The notes: generated by a model from the sequence alone, not told the origin. A stretch of DNA of 64,000 bases from Gemmataceae bacterium (GCA_028288765.1 JAQGHQ010000272.1:1-64000); one strand, 5' to 3'; shown: positions 34,164-43,474, numbered from the stretch's first letter. Program-made: numbers and translations.

Positions 34164-36020
34164 ATGAGCGCTAATAATAGCCGTGCCTTCCCGCTCCCCC
34201 CGCTCGGCCTGAACCCGTCGTCGACCGCCCAGGGGACGACCCCGGGGAGCTTCGCCCCCCGCCCTGAGCTCGCTCCCGGCCCGGGCGGCGCGAAGACGTT
34301 CGCGTCGCCCGACACCCCGGGCATGCCCCCGCCGTCCGACAAGACTGCGTGGGATTTTCTCCCGGACGAGTGGGGCACGGAAGAAATCCCCGCCGCCGCG
34401 GCCAACGGCCCGGCCGCCCCGGCCCGGGGGGCGGTCGTGTTCCGGCAGGGCGACGGCACCTTCCGCCGGGTCACGTACCCGGCCGGGTTCGAGCCGGTCA
34501 CCCAGCTCGAATCCGCCCGGCTGGGCGTGCTCACCCCGCAGATGAAGCGGGTGGCCGAGCGGGAACCGCATCTCACCCCGGAGCAGGTCCGCGACGAGGT
34601 CGCCGCCGGGCGGATGGTGATCCCGGCGAACAAGGTCCACCTCGGCTACCAGCTCGACCCGATGTGCATCGGCCGGGCGTCGCTCACCAAGGTGAACGCG
34701 AACATGGGGGCGTCCCCGGTCTCCTCCAGCACGGACGAAGAGGTGGAGAAGCTCCGGTGGGCGGAGAAGTGGGGGGCCGACACGGTCATGGACCTGTCCA
34801 CCGGCGGCGACCTGGACGCCTGCCGCGCCGCCCTGATCCGCGCCAGCACGGTGCCGATCGGGACGGTCCCGATCTACTCGATGATCATCGGGCGGAAGAT
34901 CGAAGACCTCACGCCCGAAATCATCCTCGCCACGCTCGCCCACCAGGCCCGGCAGGGCGTGGACTACTTCACCATCCACGCCGGGGTGCTCCGCGAACAC
35001 CTGCCATTCATCCGGGACCGGCTGATCGGGATCGTGAGCCGGGGCGGGTCGCTGCTCGCCAAGTGGATGCTCACCCACGGCAAGCAGAACCCCATGTACG
35101 ACCACTGGGAAGAGATCTGCGACGTGATGCGGCGGTACGACGTCACGTTCTCGATCGGCGACGGGCTGCGGCCGGGCGGGCTGGCCGACGCGACCGACCG
35201 GGCGCAGCTCGCCGAGCTGTACACCCTCGGGGAGCTGACCGAGCGGGCGTGGCGGAAGGGCGTGCAGGTGATGGTCGAGGGGCCGGGGCACGTCCCGTTC
35301 GACCAGATCGAGTTCAACATGAAGCTCCAGCGGTGGGCGTGCCACGGGGCCCCGTTCTACGTGCTCGGCCCGCTGGTGACCGACATCTTCCCGGGGTACG
35401 ACCACATCACCAGCTGTATCGGGGCGACGGCCGCCGCGTACCACGGGGCGGCGATGCTCTGCTACGTCACGCCGAAGGAGCACCTCGGGCTGCCGAAGAA
35501 GGACGACGTGAAGCAGGGGTGCGTCGCGTACAAGATCGCGGCCCACGCGGCCGACGTGGCCCTCGGCATCCCCGGCGCCCGCGACCGGGACGACGAGCTG
35601 ACCAAGGCCCGGGCCGCCCTGAACTGGGAGAAGCACTTCGAGCTGAGCTTTGACCCGGACACCGCCCGCGCGTACCACGACGAAGACCTGGACGTGGACG
35701 CCGACTTCTGTGCGATGTGCGGGCACGACTGGTGCAGCGTCCGGATCTCGAAGGAGATCGTCGAGTTCGCGTCCGGCAAGGACGAGGACTACCAGCGGGG
35801 CCGGGCGAAGGTGTCGGCCGCGCTCACGCCGGAGCAGCAGGAGATCCTGGAGAAGCGGGGCGTGCTGAGCCCGGACGAGATCCACCGACTGGCGAGCAAG
35901 ACCCGCTCTGCGGTCGGGGCGGACGCCGGGAAGGCCGTCTGTCACAGCGACCACGTCGACGCCGACGCCGCGAAACATCTCCAGGCGAAGCGGGTGCCGC
36001 TGGCGCAGGTGGAGGGGTGA
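34164..36020 (+). CDS. thiC: phosphomethylpyrimidine synthase
   Basis: A 618-aa radical-SAM enzyme that converts aminoimidazole ribotide to hydroxymethylpyrimidine phosphate in thiamine synthesis. It has the full family length, with an N-terminal extension of about 80 low-complexity residues. Typical segments are [49 protein letters not shown] and [15 protein letters not shown]. The [4Fe-4S] motif Cys-X2-Cys-X4-Cys (CAMCGHDWC) is at 516-524. Start ATG 34164. It stands alone: no other thi gene is adjacent and no riboswitch is visible. A dense repeat island follows immediately. Confidence 0.97.
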   Translation: MSANNSRAFPLPPLGLNPSSTAQGTTPGSFAPRPELAPGPGGAKTFASPDTPGMPPPSDKTAWDFLPDEWGTEEIPAAAANGPAAPARGAVVFRQGDGTFRRVTYPAGFEPVTQLESARLGVLTPQMKRVAEREPHLTPEQVRDEVAAGRMVIPANKVHLGYQLDPMCIGRASLTKVNANMGASPVSSSTDEEVEKLRWAEKWGADTVMDLSTGGDLDACRAALIRASTVPIGTVPIYSMIIGRKIEDLTPEIILATLAHQARQGVDYFTIHAGVLREHLPFIRDRLIGIVSRGGSLLAKWMLTHGKQNPMYDHWEEICDVMRRYDVTFSIGDGLRPGGLADATDRAQLAELYTLGELTERAWRKGVQVMVEGPGHVPFDQIEFNMKLQRWACHGAPFYVLGPLVTDIFPGYDHITSCIGATAAAYHGAAMLCYVTPKEHLGLPKKDDVKQGCVAYKIAAHAADVALGIPGARDRDDELTKARAALNWEKHFELSFDPDTARAYHDEDLDVDADFCAMCGHDWCSVRISKEIVEFASGKDEDYQRGRAKVSAALTPEQQEILEKRGVLSPDEIHRLASKTRSAVGADAGKAVCHSDHVDADAAKHLQAKRVPLAQVEG

Positions 36021-36080
36021 GGTGAGGTGGTGGTGGGGTGGTGAGGTGGTGTGGTGGTGGGGTGGTGAGGTGGTGAGGCA
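36021..36080 (+). repeat. GGTGGTGAG minisatellite
   Basis: Starting right at the thiC stop, about 60 bases consist of imperfect GGTGGTG(A/G)G units with almost no C. A second, more regular tract is at 36248-36290 and the complementary CCACCACC type at 36408-36436. The G-rich strand could form G-quadruplexes. Confidence 0.8.
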
Positions 36081-36123
36081 GACGGCAGGAGAAAATCTAC
36101 CCGCACGCACGCTTCGTAGCTTC

Positions 36124-36185
36124 GTAGGGCACGCACGGCGTGCCGGCTTTTGGCCTGGCGAAACGGCACGCAGTGCGTGCACTAC
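36124..36185. repeat. inverted repeat, GTAGGGCACGCA family
   Basis: Arms of 21 bases at 36124-36144 and 36165-36185 pair with two mismatches around a 20-base loop. It is preceded by the GGCAGGAGAAAA block (36084-36095) seen in copies A, B and D. The design, with GTAG at one end and CTAC at the other, is the same as at 54868-54938. Confidence 0.75.
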
Positions 36186-36247
36186 AAGACGGCTTGTCCC
36201 CAGTGTCTCGGTCATTCTGCGGGTCGCTTTACACCTGCCGGATAGCT

Positions 36248-36290
36248 GAGGTGGTGAGGTGGTGAGGTGGTGAGGTGGTGAGGTGGTGGG
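36248..36290 (+). repeat. regular GGTGGTGAG tandem repeat
   Basis: About five nearly perfect 9-base units of AGGTGGTG(A)G. Together with 36021-36080 and the inverse tract at 36408-36436, it flanks the two palindromes of this island. Confidence 0.85.
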
Positions 36291-36323
36291 GTTCAATAAC
36301 CAGGGGGTGTCAGGCTTCTGACA

Positions 36324-36390
36324 GGCGAGCCGGGAGTGTCAGCGACCGGAGGCGCGAACGAACTCCGGTCGCTGACGCTCCCGGCTCGCC
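36324..36390. repeat. palindromic element GGCGAGCCGGGAG...
   Basis: A 28-base arm at 36324-36351 is inverted at 36363-36390 with one mismatch and an 11-base loop. I recall this GGCGAGCCGGGAGCGT-type palindrome as a common intergenic repeat in planctomycete genomes. The space continues to 36547 without a gene. Confidence 0.8.
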
Positions 36391-36547
36391 AACTCTAACC
36401 CGAGCCTCCACCACCACCCCCACCACCTCACCACCCCTCTGTAACAGTGGCTTGTACCTGACCATCCCGTCCGGGTAGCATCGAGACCACTCCGGCTCGC
36501 ACTCGCGGGTCGGAGCTGCGATCAACTCGCGCCAGGAGGGACACGTC

Positions 36548-38251
36548 ATGGTCGGCTGCTGTGGACCGAGGTCGGGGCGTTCGGTCGCGGGAACCCTCGT
36601 ATTTGCCGCGCTGGTGCTTCCGCCGGCCGGGCTGCGGGCCCAGCTGCCGGCACCTGGCGTCCCGGTTGCTCCCAACCAGCCGGGGCCGGTGCCCCCGGGG
36701 ATCGAAGATCCCCGGGCAGTTCCGCCTGCCGTCCCTCTCGGCCCACCCCCGGGTGGTGTTTCCGGCGGCCAAGCGGGGGGTCCGGGGGCCGGCGGCCCAC
36801 CAGGGTTCCCCGCCACGGGTTTCGGCCCGCAAGCCGTGCAGCCGTCCGCACCGCCCGCGCGGTTTCACTTCCCCATCGACCCGAAGACGCCGGTCAAGGA
36901 TCTTCTCCCGGCCCCGCCGAAGAGCCAGGCCCCGGTTGGTCCAGTCCTGACCGACGACCTTACCAAGGTGCCCGAGGCCGAGTTCCAGGCCCGGTCGGGG
37001 AATGCCGACCCGAACGAGTTGAAGAAACAGACGGCCCACCAGCTCGCCAAAATGAACCACCTGAACGCGAATAAGACCGACGCATTCATGACCGCCCTGC
37101 TGCAGAACCGACCGGACCTCGCCGGGCTCCCGTTCACGATGGGAGACGACTGCCGCACGTCGGGCGAGCGGACGAGGCAGTTCACCGCCGCCGTTGGGAC
37201 CGTCCGACTGGCACTCGCTCGGATCTCGGGTCCGGTCCCTGCGAACGTCGCCCCCGGCTCCGGCCCGGGGCCTCAGGCCCCCGCCCCGGGCGGCGGGTTC
37301 TGGACGCAGTACACCGCCTTGTGCGATCAGGAAGATGCGACCCGCACGCCGACCGACAAGGCGACCGCCGAGCACATCACGCTCGCCCGGATCGCGGCCC
37401 TGACCCAGATGCTCGCCGCCGAACCCGCCAACACCCGGCTCGGGCTGGTGAAATACCTGACCGCGGTCCCGCACCCCGAGGCGACGCGGGCGCTCGCCAA
37501 AATGGCGGTCTTCTCGGCGGAGGACGACGTCCGGCTCACCGCGATCGATTCGCTCAAGGTCCGCCGGGAGAAGGACTATACCGACGTCCTCGTGAAGGGA
37601 CTGCGCTACCCGTGGCCGGCGGTGGCCAGGCGGACCGCCGACGCCACGGCCCGGCTCGGCCGGGCGGACCTCATCCCCGCCTTGGTAGCCGTGCTCGACG
37701 AGGCCGACCCGCGGGCGCCGGTGAGGAAAGAGGTGGGCGGGAAGACGGTCGCGGTCGTGCGCGAGATGGTGAAGGTGAACCACCACCGCAACTGTATGAT
37801 GTGCCACTCACCGGGGAACTCCGGCACCGTGTCGGCGGAGGCGATCACGGCCGAAGTCCCGGTCCAGGGGCAACCGCTCCCGACCCCGGCCCAGGGCTAC
37901 AACCAGTCGTCCCCGGACCTGATGATCCGGGTCGACGTGACCTACCTCCGCCCGGATTTCTCGGCGCTGATGACCGTCCCCGACGCCCACCCCTGGCCGG
38001 ACCTCCAGCGGTTCGACTTCCTCGTGCGGGAGCGGCAACTGACCGCCGACGAGGCCGCCGCGTATCGGACGAAGCTGACCCCGAAGGAGGCCGGGGTGTT
38101 GTCGCCGTACCACCGCGCGGCACTGGCCGCACTCCGCGACCTGACCGGCAAGGACACCGCCCCGACGGCGGAGGCGTGGCGGAAACTGTTGGAGCTGCCG
38201 GCGAAAACCGCGGAGGTAAAGGCGGACGACGGCGGCAAGGTCGGCGAGTGA
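36548..38251 (+). CDS. exported HEAT-like protein with one CXXCH motif
   Basis: A 567-aa protein starting at ATG 36548, with a strong AGGAGGG upstream. A signal peptide (to about residue 32) is followed by a Pro/Gly-rich stretch to about 100. The middle (about 240-400) has HEAT-type helical repeats: ATRALAKMAVFSAEDDVRLTA and VARRTADATARLGRADLIPAL. At 416-420 there is CMMCH, a possible single c-type haem site, within NHHRNCMMCHSPGNSG. The rest is helical with no clear family. Planctomycetes often join HEAT repeats with cytochrome-c motifs in large exported proteins, and this looks like a small relative. Haem binding is not certain. Confidence 0.75.
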   Translation: MVGCCGPRSGRSVAGTLVFAALVLPPAGLRAQLPAPGVPVAPNQPGPVPPGIEDPRAVPPAVPLGPPPGGVSGGQAGGPGAGGPPGFPATGFGPQAVQPSAPPARFHFPIDPKTPVKDLLPAPPKSQAPVGPVLTDDLTKVPEAEFQARSGNADPNELKKQTAHQLAKMNHLNANKTDAFMTALLQNRPDLAGLPFTMGDDCRTSGERTRQFTAAVGTVRLALARISGPVPANVAPGSGPGPQAPAPGGGFWTQYTALCDQEDATRTPTDKATAEHITLARIAALTQMLAAEPANTRLGLVKYLTAVPHPEATRALAKMAVFSAEDDVRLTAIDSLKVRREKDYTDVLVKGLRYPWPAVARRTADATARLGRADLIPALVAVLDEADPRAPVRKEVGGKTVAVVREMVKVNHHRNCMMCHSPGNSGTVSAEAITAEVPVQGQPLPTPAQGYNQSSPDLMIRVDVTYLRPDFSALMTVPDAHPWPDLQRFDFLVRERQLTADEAAAYRTKLTPKEAGVLSPYHRAALAALRDLTGKDTAPTAEAWRKLLELPAKTAEVKADDGGKVGE

Positions 38252-38416
38252 CCACCCCGAAACCGACGCCCCGAACCGGCCCGCGGTCGATGCCGCGGGC
38301 CGGTTCCGTTCTCGCCCGCGTCGCGCGTGGTCATCCGGAGGCTCGTCTTGCCCCGGCGGCCCACCCAGCTACGCTGGCTGGTACGTCACGATCCGTCGCA
38401 GGCGGGGGATGAGACA

Positions 38417-38926
38417 ATGGAAGCGGTCGCCGAGGTGGCCCGGGAAGTAGCGGGGGAGTTCGCGGACCTGTCACTCCCGCAGGCCGCGGTACTCACCACC
38501 CGGCTGCTCGTCGCCGGCTTCCTCGGCGTGGCGCTGGGGTGGGAGCGGGAACGGGCGCACAAATCGGCCGGCCGCCGAACTCACATCCTTGTCGCGGTCG
38601 GGTCGGCGGCGTTCGTCGCCGTCACGCAACAAGCCGGGCTCGGGACGGACGCGGTCAGCCGGGTCGTGCAGGGGTTGCTGGCCGGGATCGGGTTCCTCGG
38701 GGCCGGATGCATTGTCAAGTCGGGAACCGAGGGCCACGTCGTCGGCCTGACGACCGCCGCGGGAATTTGGATGACCGCGGCCGTGGGCGTCGCGGCCGGT
38801 CTGGGCCGGGAGACGTCGGCCGTCGTGATCGGGCTGCTCGGCTGGTTCACCCTGGCCGTACTCGGCCGGTGGGAAAAGCAGGGGCAGGCGGGCCCGAACG
38901 GGTCGGGTTCCCTCCCCGGCCCGTGA
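38417..38926 (+). CDS. MgtC/SapB family membrane protein
   Basis: A 169-aa inner-membrane protein from ATG 38417 with a GGGGGAT ribosome-binding site. Four or five hydrophobic segments cover about 25-160. Family motifs are RLLVAGFLGVALGWERE, AGRRTHILVAVGSAAF, GIGFLGAGCIVK and GLTTAAGIWMTAAVGVAAG, as in the MgtC N-terminal domain. The C-terminal soluble ACT-like domain of virulence-type MgtC is missing, as in many short family members. These proteins are linked to magnesium limitation and acid stress, but the precise role is uncertain. An upstream frame extension to 38327 is less likely. Confidence 0.9.
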   Translation: MEAVAEVAREVAGEFADLSLPQAAVLTTRLLVAGFLGVALGWERERAHKSAGRRTHILVAVGSAAFVAVTQQAGLGTDAVSRVVQGLLAGIGFLGAGCIVKSGTEGHVVGLTTAAGIWMTAAVGVAAGLGRETSAVVIGLLGWFTLAVLGRWEKQGQAGPNGSGSLPGP

Positions 38927-38942
38927 GGCCGCCCCGCGCCCG

Positions 38943-39149
38943 CTACCCGGTCAGGTTTCCGCCCTCCGGCCACAGGCTCCGCACTTCCTCCACCGTCGTC
39001 TCGATCCCGCTCTCGCGGATGTCGTCCGCCACCTGTTCCGGGGTGGAGTTCGGGCCGAGCCGCAGGTGCGTCTCGAGCACGAGCCGGGGCAACCCCAGAA
39101 TCTCATCCGACTTGCCCAGGTCCGGACGGGTCGGTTCGCTGCTGTTCAT
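38943..39149 (-). CDS. small hypothetical protein, 68 aa
   Basis: Begins at ATG 39149 with a strong GGAGGAGGGG site 3-5 bases before it, which decides the start and supports the gene. The product is soluble and acidic (NSSEPTRPDLGKSDEILGL, then TPEQVADDIRESGIETTVEEV). The C-terminal half looks like a small helix-turn-helix-sized or degradation-tag-sized domain of the kind found in small planctomycete stress proteins. No family is recognised. It runs toward the MgtC-like gene. Confidence 0.65.
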   Translation of the reverse strand: MNSSEPTRPDLGKSDEILGLPRLVLETHLRLGPNSTPEQVADDIRESGIETTVEEVRSLWPEGGNLTG

Positions 39150-39517
39150 GACCCCTCCTCCCTCGCTCATTCGGTCCTCTTCCGGTCGCCCGATTTCGGG
39201 GCGACTCCGGGGGCATCTTTCCAGGTGTCTCGCTATCCCCGCGGCCGTGGTCGTCGTCCCGCGGGCGCCTGTGCGGCTTCCGCGACGCCGCCCGCAGCTC
39301 GCCCCGGGGTCACCGGTGTTGTGGGTGTGCTGCCGCCCGTGATTCCGACTGGCGGCCATTGCTCGTCCTCCTTACCGGTCTCGGCCCCCGGGCATGTCCC
39401 CCAGTTTCCGGGAGGTGTTGCAAAGCCCGTGCCCGCCCGGGTACGCGGGTTGCAACACCGTCCCCTGCTTCGGCCCGCGGGTGTCTCGGCCGGCGTCAGG
39501 TCATACCGGGAGAACAC
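39150..39517. repeat. intergenic region with perfect inverted repeat GGTGTTGCAA
   Basis: GGTGTTGCAA at 39414-39423 and TTGCAACACC at 39450-39459 form a perfect 10-bp stem, with CCCG/CGGG pairs inside. It lies 60-100 bases before the dehydrogenase ATG. It could be an operator or a transcript hairpin. Nothing else is clear in the space. Confidence 0.55.
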
Positions 39518-40747
39518 ATGAAGGCGGTAGTATTTCACAGGATCGGGGATATCCGGCTGGATGACGTGAAGGAGCCGACGATCGAGAAGCCGACCGACGC
39601 CGTCGTCCGGCTGACGGCGAGCGCGATCTGCGGCACCGACCTACACATGGTGCGGGGGACGATGCCCGGTATGGTCCCCGGGACTGTCCTCGGGCACGAG
39701 GGCGTCGGGGTGGTGGAGGCGATCGGACGGGAGGTGACGAATTTCAAACCCGGCGACAGGGTGGTGATCCCGTCCACGATCAACTGCGGGCAGTGCTCGT
39801 ACTGCCGAGCCGGGTACACGTCGCAGTGCGACAACGCGAACCCGAACGGGGCCGGGGCCGGGACCGCCTTCTTTGGCGGGCCGGCACCCACCGGGCCGAT
39901 CAACGGCCTCCAGGCCGAGTTCGCCCGGGTCCCGCTCGCCGCGGCTACCCTGGTCGCGCTCCCCCCCGAGGTGACCGACGACGCCGCAATCCTCCTGTCG
40001 GACATCTTCCCGACCGGGTACTTCGGTGCGGACAACGCCGAGATCAAGCCCGGGGACACGGTGGCCGTGTTCGGGTGCGGGCCGGTCGGGCTGTTCGCGG
40101 TCATCAGCGCGAAGCTGCTCGGGGCCGGCCGGGTGTTCGCCGTCGACCACCTCCCGGACCGGCTCGACAAGGCCCGGCTGCTCGGGGCCGAGACGGTGAA
40201 CTTCGAGGACGAGAGCCCGGTCGAGTTCCTGAGACGGGCCACGAACGGGATCGGCGTCCTGCGGGCGATCGACGCCGTCGGGGTCGACGCGGTCCGCCCG
40301 CACCACGGCCCGGCCTACGCCGAATCCCGCCCGATGAAGAGGCAGTTCGAGGAAGAGCGGAAGGAGGTGACGCCCGAGGGGACCCACCCGAGTTGGGGCG
40401 GAAACTGGGTGCCCGGCGACGCCCCGTCGCAGGCCCTCCGGTGGGCGGTCGAGGCGCTGGCGAAGGCCGGAACGCTGTCCGTCATCGGCGTCTACCCGGA
40501 GACCATGACCCGGTTCCCGATCGGAATGGCGATGATGAAGAACCTGACCCTCCAGATGGGCAACTGCCCGCACCGGAAGTACCTGCCGGCACTCGTGGAT
40601 CTGGTCCGCGGGGGAACGGTGGACCCGACGAAGGTGCTCACGCGGGTGGAACCGATGACCGGGGCGATCGAGGCGTACAAGGCGTTCGACAAGCGGAAGG
40701 CCGGGTGGGTGAAGGTGGAGCTGAAGCCCGCGACGGCGGGCGTGTGA
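39518..40747 (+). CDS. zinc-dependent alcohol dehydrogenase, glutathione-independent formaldehyde dehydrogenase-like
   Basis: A 409-aa medium-chain dehydrogenase starting at ATG 39518 with GGGAG upstream. Catalytic zinc ligands are expected in AICGTDLHM (Cys39) and GHEGVGVVEAIG. The structural-zinc cysteines lie in NCGQCSYCRAGYTSQCD, and the Rossmann motif is [13 protein letters not shown]. The long form with an insertion near 130-150 and an extra RPHHGPAYAES region resembles the glutathione-independent formaldehyde dehydrogenase group. It is likely cytoplasmic and NAD-linked. A second, shorter relative is encoded at 45344-46516. The stress-type neighbours suggest aldehyde detoxification. Confidence 0.9.
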   Translation: MKAVVFHRIGDIRLDDVKEPTIEKPTDAVVRLTASAICGTDLHMVRGTMPGMVPGTVLGHEGVGVVEAIGREVTNFKPGDRVVIPSTINCGQCSYCRAGYTSQCDNANPNGAGAGTAFFGGPAPTGPINGLQAEFARVPLAAATLVALPPEVTDDAAILLSDIFPTGYFGADNAEIKPGDTVAVFGCGPVGLFAVISAKLLGAGRVFAVDHLPDRLDKARLLGAETVNFEDESPVEFLRRATNGIGVLRAIDAVGVDAVRPHHGPAYAESRPMKRQFEEERKEVTPEGTHPSWGGNWVPGDAPSQALRWAVEALAKAGTLSVIGVYPETMTRFPIGMAMMKNLTLQMGNCPHRKYLPALVDLVRGGTVDPTKVLTRVEPMTGAIEAYKAFDKRKAGWVKVELKPATAGV

Positions 40748-40822
40748 CCGCCGCGTTTCAAAGGGCCGGGTGCCGAGAACCGGTTTGGCCCTCGGCACCC
40801 GGACTTTTGTCGGCCCGCGGTC

Positions 40823-41317
40823 CTACCGGGCCGCGGCTTGCATGTTGACCTGCGCCTCGGCCAGCCGGGTCAGCTTCTCGTCGGTCCGCTTTTCTTCTTC
40901 CAGCGTCTGGTGCAGGAGGGTCTGGGCGTTCGTGTACCCGAGCCGCTTGGCCCAGGTGCAGAGACACCCGTACAGCGCGATCTCGTAGTGCTCGACCTTC
41001 TGGGCGGCGGCGATCAGGCCGGCGTCCTGCACGTCGCTCTCCAGCCCGAGCCCCATGATATCCTTCGCCTCGCTGATCAACCCTTCCATCGCCTCGCACT
41101 TCTTCGACGTCACCTTGATGTTCAGCTCCTTCCCGATCTGTTCGAGCCGCCGGACCTGCCCCTCGGTCTCGGTCAGGTGCTGTTCGAACCCGGCCCGCAG
41201 CTCCGGGTTTGTCGCGGCCTTGGCCATCTTCGGCAGGGCCTTCGTCAGTTGCGTCTCGGCGCTGTACGCGTCCTGGATTTGGTCGGCGAACAGGTCATGC
41301 ATCGACTTCGCGGCCAT
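40823..41317 (-). CDS. YciE/YciF ferritin-like DUF892 protein
   Basis: A 164-aa four-helix-bundle protein of normal family length starting at ATG 41317, with GGAGG upstream. It opens MHDLFADQIQDAYSAETQL, the DUF892 hallmark. Possible carboxylate-bridged di-iron ligands are Glu and His in AETQL, TETEGQ, KVEHYEIA and LEEEKRTDE. The family is induced by general stress in enterobacteria, although its chemistry is unknown. It follows a small hydrophilic gene by 37 bases, so the two are probably one transcript. Confidence 0.93.
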   Translation of the reverse strand: MAAKSMHDLFADQIQDAYSAETQLTKALPKMAKAATNPELRAGFEQHLTETEGQVRRLEQIGKELNIKVTSKKCEAMEGLISEAKDIMGLGLESDVQDAGLIAAAQKVEHYEIALYGCLCTWAKRLGYTNAQTLLHQTLEEEKRTDEKLTRLAEAQVNMQAAAR

Positions 41318-41354
41318 CGTTCGGCCTCCGTGTGGGAACTGGGTGGGGAAAGGA

Positions 41355-41567
41355 TCACCGCCCCGCGGCGGGCCGGTCGGGACTGTCGCCCGGTTGCCGG
41401 CGGGACGTGCTCGGGTCGGCGGCGGAATCGGCCTTTTCGCCGCTCGGGGTAGCCTCGTAGGGCGAGCTGTCGGCGCCGCCCGCGGCCTCGTCCACCCGCC
41501 CGCGGTGCGGGCCGTAGGGGGACGTCGGCTTGTCGGGCTCGCGGCCCGGGTCGCGCTGGTTCGGCAC
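41355..41567 (-). CDS. small hydrophilic stress-type protein, 70 aa
   Basis: Starts at GTG 41567, with AGGAGA 6 bases upstream, which is the main support for it being translated. The sequence is very rich in Pro, Asp, Gly, Arg and Ser with almost no hydrophobic residues (PNQRDPGREPDKPTSPYGP), so it is probably disordered. It resembles in composition the short hydrophilin-like proteins found near YciE genes, but no family is assigned. The DUF892 gene follows after 37 bases. Confidence 0.6.
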   Translation of the reverse strand: MPNQRDPGREPDKPTSPYGPHRGRVDEAAGGADSSPYEATPSGEKADSAADPSTSRRQPGDSPDRPAAGR

Positions 41568-41663
41568 GAAAGGTCTCCTTTCGGGGAGCGGGTCGCTCTC
41601 GTCCGCGACGCGAGGGTCTGGACCTGTACCGCGGGAGAACTGGGCCCCGCTTCGTTTCCGGGG

Positions 41664-42710
41664 TCAGTGGGTTCCGCCGGCGGGAAGCGGCCGGGTCGGG
41701 ATGCCCACCCGGATCTCGTTGTTGCGGGCCGAGGCGCGGTCGCTCAGGGTGGTGAACATCCCGGGGGTGGCGGCCCGGCAGGCGTACCCCTTGACCCGTT
41801 GCGGCCCGATCCCGCCAGGGTCTGGCAGAATGAATCGGTTGGCCGCCGCGAGGACAGCCGACACCAGGCCCGGGAACAGGGCCTGCGCGACCACCGCCGC
41901 CTTTGCCGGGATTGTCAGCACCACCTCGGCGTCCCCGAGCGCGACCCCGCGCAGGATCTGCCGGGCCGCCCGCTCGGCGTTCATCGAGAACCCGGGGATG
42001 GCGTTCCCGATCGCGAACCAGCGGTACTCCTCTTCGTGCCGGCCCTTGAACTCGGCCTGGATGTGGCTCCCGGTCCGCATCAGCCCGGGACAGACGGTGG
42101 TGACCACGATCCCGTACCGGGCCAGCTCCGCCCGCAGCCCGTGCGAAAGCCCGACCAAGGCGAACTTCCCGACGACGTACGGGAGCATGTGCGGGACGGC
42201 GACTTTCCCCCCGAACGACGAGATGTTAACGATCCGCCCCGTCCGCCGCGCCTTCATCTCGGGTACGACCTCGAGCGTGGTGTACAGGCTCGCCCAGAGG
42301 TGGGTCTTGAGCGACAGCTCGAACTCCTCCAGCCGGGTGTCCTCAAGGGCCCCGACCCCGATGATTCCGGCGTTGTTGACGAGCACGTCGACCGGCCCGA
42401 GCCGCTGCCGGGCGACCGCGACGAACTCCCGCACCCGGTCCCGGTCGGTCACATCGCACTCGACCGCAACCACCCGCGCGCCGGTCAGGACGAGTTCTTC
42501 AAAGGCCGACGTTAGCTCGTCCGGGTCGCGGGAGCAGATCGCGAGACTGGCACCCCGCGCGGCCAGTTCCCGGGCTAGGACCAGCCCGAGCCCTCGTGAC
42601 CCACCGGTAAGCAGGACGTTCTTCCCGCGGAAGTCGTAGCCCGGCCACAGCCAGCGGTACGTCATGTACGCCCCCGCGCCCGCGGCGGCGAGTGTCGCGA
42701 AGCGGTTCAT
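41664..42710 (-). CDS. short-chain dehydrogenase/reductase
   Basis: A 348-aa SDR. The ATG at 42710 is chosen because GGAG lies 6 bases before it. ATG 42722, four codons earlier, has no such site. A hydrophobic N-terminal segment (ATLAAAGAGAYMTYRWL) may anchor it to the membrane. The NAD(P) motif is LLTGGSRGLGLVLA, the NNAG motif is VNNAGIIG, and the catalytic Ser, Tyr and Lys are in VNISSFGG and PYVVGKFAL. Those residues agree with the classical SDR pattern. A C-terminal extension of about 90 residues has no clear function. The substrate is unknown. It sits in the stress-type cluster. Confidence 0.9.
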   Translation of the reverse strand: MNRFATLAAAGAGAYMTYRWLWPGYDFRGKNVLLTGGSRGLGLVLARELAARGASLAICSRDPDELTSAFEELVLTGARVVAVECDVTDRDRVREFVAVARQRLGPVDVLVNNAGIIGVGALEDTRLEEFELSLKTHLWASLYTTLEVVPEMKARRTGRIVNISSFGGKVAVPHMLPYVVGKFALVGLSHGLRAELARYGIVVTTVCPGLMRTGSHIQAEFKGRHEEEYRWFAIGNAIPGFSMNAERAARQILRGVALGDAEVVLTIPAKAAVVAQALFPGLVSAVLAAANRFILPDPGGIGPQRVKGYACRAATPGMFTTLSDRASARNNEIRVGIPTRPLPAGGTH

Positions 42711-42934
42711 GCGGTTCTCCATGTGGTCGGCCGGTGAAGGAACCAGCGTCAAATGAGGAGCATTCCGGGTGCCAGATGAGCCGGCGCGAAAACCCGGGGG
42801 TCGGATTTGAAATCCGAATCGCCCTCCGGAGTTAGCGGGAGTTGGAACCGGCCGAGGTGGACAGTGGTCTGTGTTTCGGCCGGGCGGTGCGGCCGGTTGG
42901 CCGCACCGCCCGGGTCGGCGCACGGAGGACAGGA

Positions 42935-43474
42935 TTACTTGTCGGTCCCCTTTTCACCCTTGTCGAGACTCTTGGCCATCTTGAGATGGTCCTTCAGGGT
43001 CGGCAGGGTCTTCACGGCGAAGTCTTTCAGGTCCGAGTTCTTGGCCTCCTTACTCGCCCGCTCGAACAGGGCCACGTCCTCCTCGTGGTCCTTGACCATG
43101 TGCTTGACGTACGCCTTGTCAAACTCCGCCCCCTTGATCTTCGAGAACTTCTCGAGGTGCTGCTGGTGGTGGCTCAGCAGGGTAGTCGGGAGGCCGAGGC
43201 CGGCCTTCTTGGCGACCTCTTCCAGGTCCTTGTTCGCCTTGGTGTGGTCGGTCACCATCCGCTCGCCGAACTTCTTTACGTCCTCGCTCGAGGCGTTCTC
43301 CTTGGCGATCTGGCCGAGAGCGACTTCGTACTTCCCGCCGCTGGCAGCCTTGACGACGAACACGTCGTCGGAGAACGGCACATCCTTGCCGGACTTCTTG
43401 CTGTCGGCACTGAGCGTGATGGTCCCGAGCAAGAGTCCGCATGCGGCCGCGGCCGCGCGAGTCAGGCTTTGCAT
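42935..43474 (-). CDS. exported DUF4142 protein
   Basis: A 179-aa protein starting at ATG 43474 with GAGG 8 bases upstream. A signal peptide (about 1-23) is followed by a ferritin-like helical bundle of the DUF4142 family: DDVFVVKAASGGKYEVALGQ, SSEDVKKFGERMVTDHTKAN and KAYVKHMVKDHEEDVALFE. It is probably periplasmic. Members are common beside YciE and dehydrogenase genes in stress clusters, and metal binding has been suggested for similar folds. A weak sigma-54-like site is seen upstream at 43534-43549. Confidence 0.9.
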   Translation of the reverse strand: MQSLTRAAAAACGLLLGTITLSADSKKSGKDVPFSDDVFVVKAASGGKYEVALGQIAKENASSEDVKKFGERMVTDHTKANKDLEEVAKKAGLGLPTTLLSHHQQHLEKFSKIKGAEFDKAYVKHMVKDHEEDVALFERASKEAKNSDLKDFAVKTLPTLKDHLKMAKSLDKGEKGTDK

